A DNA stretch of 64,000 nt from Microthrixaceae bacterium. GTDB taxonomy: Bacteria; Actinomycetota; Acidimicrobiia; Acidimicrobiales; Microtrichaceae. The notes beneath the pieces are model-generated. The model was not told the DNA's origin, made no database searches, and saw only the letters and a list, made by a program, of their open reading frames with translations. The stretch lies in the NCBI GenBank assembly GCA_023957975.1, contig JAMLGM010000003.1, forward strand, positions 138,024 to 202,023, read 5' to 3'. The translations under genes and the position numbers were made by a program. Positions within the stretch are counted from its first letter, which is position 1, and each line of letters opens with the position of its first letter. Of this stretch, positions 61,016-64,000 are shown piece after piece.

Positions 61016-62297
61016 ACCTCTCGAACTGAACGTCCAGAGCGGCGCTGCGCCGGCCGTACTCGCGCCGAATGGACGTACAACGATTCCGGTGATCACGACG
61101 CAGCCGCCGGCGCCGAAGCGGTCGACGCTGACCGACGACATGAAACGGGGCCTCGATGCTCCGATCTGTCTGACGTGGGAGCTCACCTACGCCTGCAACC
61201 TCGCGTGCGAGCACTGCCTGAGCAGCTCCGGGCGCCGCGATCCTCGCGAGTTGAGCACCGAGGAGTGCTTCGCGGTCATCGACGAACTCGAACGACTCCA
61301 GGTTTTCTACGTGAACCTCGGCGGCGGGGAACCGATGCTGCGGCCCGACTTCTTCGAGATCATCGAATACGCGGTGAGTCATCACGTCGGGGTGAAGTTC
61401 TCGACCAACGGCACCTACATCGATGCTGAGACCGCGACGCGGCTGGCGTCGATGGACTATCTCGACATCCAGATTTCCATCGACGGCGCGACCGAGGACA
61501 TCAACGATCCGCTGCGCGGCGACGGGTCCTTCGCCAAGGCCATCGCAGCGATGGAACACCTGCACGCCGCCCAGTTCGGTCCGTTCAAGATCTCGGTGGT
61601 GGTGACGCGTAACAACGTCGATCAGCTCGACGATTTCGCCGCGATCGCGGCGCGTTACGGGGCACAGCTCCGGGTGACGCGCCTGCGTCCCTCAGGACGC
61701 GGCGCCGACAGCTGGGATGAGCTGCACCCGACGATGGATCAGCAGCGTCAGCTCTATCACTGGTTGAAAGACCGGCCTGAGGTGCTGACCGGCGACTCGT
61801 TCTTCCACCTTTCCGCCTTCGGTGAAGCGCTGCCGGGTCTCAACCTGTGTGGTGCGGGCCGTGTGGTCTGTCTTATTGACCCGGTCGGCGACGTGTACGC
61901 ATGCCCGTTCGTCATTCACGACGAGTTCCTGGCGGGCAACGTGCGTGACGCCGGCGGGTTCACGGCGGTGTGGCGCAACTCGGAGTTGTTCACCTCGTTG
62001 CGTCAGCCGAGTTCGCCCGGGGCCTGTGGTTCCTGTGGGAGCTACGACGCATGCCAGGGTGGTTGCATGGCCTCGAAGTTCTTCGTCGGACTCGAGCTCG
62101 ACGACCCCGACCCGGAATGCGTAAAGGGCCATGCTGAGGAGCTGTTGGCGGCCCGGGTTCCGGGAACGGCGCCGGTTCCTTCCGTCGACCACAGTCGGCC
62201 AGGAATCGAGCGAACCTTCGGGCGCACCGGTGTCTCCATCGGCGCCAAGCCGCAACCTGTCGAGGCTCGAGTTTCCGAACCGGCCACGTTCACGTGA
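61002..62297 (+). CDS. mftC: Mycofactocin radical SAM maturase MftC
   Basis: A 431-residue radical SAM/SPASM enzyme. CNLACEHC (CxxxCxxC) binds the SAM-type 4Fe-4S cluster; GGGEPML is the SAM-binding GGE motif. The SPASM cysteines lie in CGAGRVVC, VYACPF, CGSCGSYDACQGGC. It oxidatively decarboxylates the C-terminal Tyr of MftA and forms the Val-Tyr link. GTG 61002, with GGAG upstream, overlaps mftB; the C-terminal 50 residues beyond the SPASM region are variable. GTGA overlap leads into the next gene. Confidence 0.95.
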   Translation: MSVHEPLELNVQSGAAPAVLAPNGRTTIPVITTQPPAPKRSTLTDDMKRGLDAPICLTWELTYACNLACEHCLSSSGRRDPRELSTEECFAVIDELERLQVFYVNLGGGEPMLRPDFFEIIEYAVSHHVGVKFSTNGTYIDAETATRLASMDYLDIQISIDGATEDINDPLRGDGSFAKAIAAMEHLHAAQFGPFKISVVVTRNNVDQLDDFAAIAARYGAQLRVTRLRPSGRGADSWDELHPTMDQQRQLYHWLKDRPEVLTGDSFFHLSAFGEALPGLNLCGAGRVVCLIDPVGDVYACPFVIHDEFLAGNVRDAGGFTAVWRNSELFTSLRQPSSPGACGSCGSYDACQGGCMASKFFVGLELDDPDPECVKGHAEELLAARVPGTAPVPSVDHSRPGIERTFGRTGVSIGAKPQPVEARVSEPATFT

Positions 62298-64000
62298 GTC
62301 TCACCGACCCACTCCGAATCGGCCCATTCGAAGCGCCGAGCCGTGTCATGTTCGGCCCTCACGAGACCAACCTGGCACACGGGCGTGCGCTGTCGGACCG
62401 TCACGTTGCCTACTACGAACGTCGGGCCGCGGGAGGCGCAGGCGTCATCGTGGTCGAGGAAGCTTCGGTGCACGGAAGCGACTGGCCCTACGAACGAGCG
62501 CCGCTGGCGGCGGACGCTGGTCCGGGATGGTCGGCAATCGCCGCAGCCTGCCATCACCACGGTGCGGTGGTGCTCGCGGCGCTCGGGCATTCGGGCGGGC
62601 AAGGGTCCTCGGCCTACTCCCAGATGCCGCTGCTTGCGCCGTCGAGGGTTCCCGAGGTCAACACCCGCGAGGTGCCCAAGTGGATGGAGGTCGACGACAT
62701 CGATGTGGTCGTGTCGTCGTTCGCCGAGGCGGCGAGGAGCGCGGTCGAGGCCGGCTGCGACGGGGTGGAGATCAACGCCGGGCAGTACTCGCTCATACGT
62801 CAGTTTCTCTCGGCGCTCACCAACCAGCGCGGTGACGAGTGGTCGGCGGGAACGAGGTTCGCACGCGAAGTTCTGACGACGGTTCGCGCTGCGGTCGGCG
62901 CCGACCACATCATGGCGCTGCGGCTGAGCGCTGATGAACTCGCCCCGTGGGCCGGCATCGTCCCGGAGGTCGGGGCGCAGATCGCGGCCGAACTCGCCGA
63001 ATGGGTCGACCTGATCACCGTCGTGCGCGGTGCGATCTTTTCGACCGCGGCCACACGTCCGGATGGTCACACCGAGCCCGGGTTCAACCTCGAGCTGGCG
63101 TCGCAGGTGCGCAATGCGGTGCGCGAGCGTCACGGCGAACGCGTCGCGGTGTTCGCTCAGGGCTCGATCGTGGATGTCGGCCAAGCGCGTTGGGCCCTCG
63201 ACGAGGCACGTTGCGATGGCGTTGAAATGACCCGCGCCCAGATAGCGGACGCCGACCTCGTCGCCAAGGTCCGGGCCGACCGCGCTGCGCACATTCGTCC
63301 GTGCATCCTGTGCAATCAAACGTGCAACGTGCGCGATGCCAGGAACCCGATCGTGACCTGTGTGGTCGACCCGCGAAGCGGCTACGAATGGCATGACGCG
63401 GAACCGGCCGTCGCCGGGGTTTCGAACGATCAGCGCCCGAAGCGCTCCGTTGTGGTGGTCGGCGGCGGCCCCGCAGGGCTGGAGGCCGCGAGAGTCGCGG
63501 CCCTCGCAGGCCGCTCGGTGACGTTGCACGAACGACGCGGACGCCTGGGCGGCATGACGACGGTTGCGGCAGCGGGCTCTGGACGTTCGCGGCTCGCCGC
63601 GATCGCCGAGTGGCTTGCAGTCGAAGTCGAACGGCTTGGAGTCGTCGTTCGATTGGGCTCAGAGGTCGCGGCAGGCGACCTCGACCCGGACGCTGACGTG
63701 GTGATCGCCACCGGTTCGGTGGACGCGCCGGCGTCCTACAAGGTGTCGCGTTCGGCGGTGGTGGTTACCGCGGCTGAGTTTCTCGAGCGAGGCGAGGCGG
63801 TCCTGCCCGATGGTCCTGTCTTCGTCTGGGATCCGATCGGGGGCCCGGTTGCCGTTTCGATTGCGGAGCGATTGTCGGCACCCGGCGAGGGACCGTCACG
63901 ATCGGTCGTGTTGGCCACACAGGACAACATCGTCGGAAATGAGCTGAGTCGTTCGGGCGACCTGGCGCCGGCGAACGCTCGGCTACAGCAGGCGGGTGTC
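62294..64000 (+). CDS. Mycofactocin-associated OYE/FadH-type oxidoreductase (3' end outside window)
   Basis: Open from GTG 62294 to the window edge, giving 569 residues. The N-terminal part is an Old Yellow Enzyme barrel (RVMFGPHETNLAHG, GCDGVEINAGQYSLIRQFLS). CILCNQTCNVRDARNPIVTC carries a 4Fe-4S cluster as in 2,4-dienoyl-CoA reductase FadH. VVVVGGGPAGLEAARVAALA begins the second flavin/NAD domain. The GTG overlaps the mftC stop, so it is coupled to cofactor synthesis. The text fits the OYE-like proteins found in mycofactocin loci. Not mftD (lactate-dehydrogenase-like), mftE or mftF, which would lie beyond the edge. Confidence 0.88.
   Translation, partial: MSLTDPLRIGPFEAPSRVMFGPHETNLAHGRALSDRHVAYYERRAAGGAGVIVVEEASVHGSDWPYERAPLAADAGPGWSAIAAACHHHGAVVLAALGHSGGQGSSAYSQMPLLAPSRVPEVNTREVPKWMEVDDIDVVVSSFAEAARSAVEAGCDGVEINAGQYSLIRQFLSALTNQRGDEWSAGTRFAREVLTTVRAAVGADHIMALRLSADELAPWAGIVPEVGAQIAAELAEWVDLITVVRGAIFSTAATRPDGHTEPGFNLELASQVRNAVRERHGERVAVFAQGSIVDVGQARWALDEARCDGVEMTRAQIADADLVAKVRADRAAHIRPCILCNQTCNVRDARNPIVTCVVDPRSGYEWHDAEPAVAGVSNDQRPKRSVVVVGGGPAGLEAARVAALAGRSVTLHERRGRLGGMTTVAAAGSGRSRLAAIAEWLAVEVERLGVVVRLGSEVAAGDLDPDADVVIATGSVDAPASYKVSRSAVVVTAAEFLERGEAVLPDGPVFVWDPIGGPVAVSIAERLSAPGEGPSRSVVLATQDNIVGNELSRSGDLAPANARLQQAGV

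Noticed and set aside
62042..63529. 495-residue minus-strand frame opposite mftC/OYE
   Set aside because: Antisense to clearly recognisable MftC and OYE proteins.

Overview
The window is GC-rich, densely coding DNA with the gene content of an actinobacterium. Pointers are a KstR-type TetR regulator, a CYP125-like P450, a deazaflavin (F420)-type oxidoreductase, a WS/DGAT acyltransferase, a SufR/SufBCD system and a mycofactocin cluster. The mix would fit an environmental lineage such as the Acidimicrobiia, but that placement is inference. I saw no rRNA, tRNA, CRISPR array, insertion sequence or phage gene. No gene-free gap exceeds 300 bases.

Layout. 1-10.5 kb: end of an aldehyde dehydrogenase, three SDR oxidoreductases, a zinc alcohol dehydrogenase with a cyclase-family partner, an acyl-CoA ligase, a lone Flp pilin and a frameshifted thiamine-diphosphate-enzyme-like gene. 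10.6-24.7 kb: a lipid/steroid catabolic block (kstR-like regulator, hydrolase, FadD, alpha-methylacyl-CoA racemase; on the other strand WS/DGAT, a second FadD and an acetoacetate-decarboxylase-like gene; then a LipM-like esterase with acetoacetyl-CoA synthetase). 24.7-31.1 kb: TetR/MFS efflux pair, then an NDMA-dependent alcohol dehydrogenase with MoxR and VWA genes and a divergent PadR regulator. 31.1-37.5 kb: Fe-S assembly operon (NuoF-like, sufB, sufC, sufD, sufT) with a divergent SufR-like regulator. 37.5-47.8 kb: CYP125-like P450 with a membrane partner, a class III aminotransferase, and a two-component/DUF4097/ABC-transporter cassette ending at a truncated copy of the aminotransferase 3' end. 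47.8-60.4 kb: excalibur lipoprotein, large secreted DUF6351-like protein with a possible 2-oxoglutarate oxygenase, ABC exporter, folD-metF, three pseudopilin-type genes and a polyprenyl sugar transferase. 60.5-64 kb: mftA, mftB, mftC and an OYE/FadH-type oxidoreductase running off the end.

How the parts connect. The mycofactocin genes should make a redox cofactor that NDMA-dependent alcohol dehydrogenases, like the one at 29-30 kb, are thought to need. The KstR-like regulator has a near-consensus site in front of itself and an exact match in front of the alcohol dehydrogenase at 3 kb; with the CYP125-like P450, two FadD19-like ligases, racemase and Hsd4A-like SDR this suggests sterol or branched side-chain catabolism, although no ring-degradation genes are present. 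A second operator, AA-N-CTGACG-N3-CGTCAGAT, stands in front of both the acyl-CoA ligase at 6.2 kb and the SDR at 8.3 kb.

Most unusual features: two copies of a 58-bp perfect palindrome with a compensatory base pair; an 18-bp inverted repeat carrying G9 and C9 tracts at the frameshift of the 9.2-10.5 kb gene; and a duplicated aminotransferase 3' end bracketing a 6.8-kb cassette.
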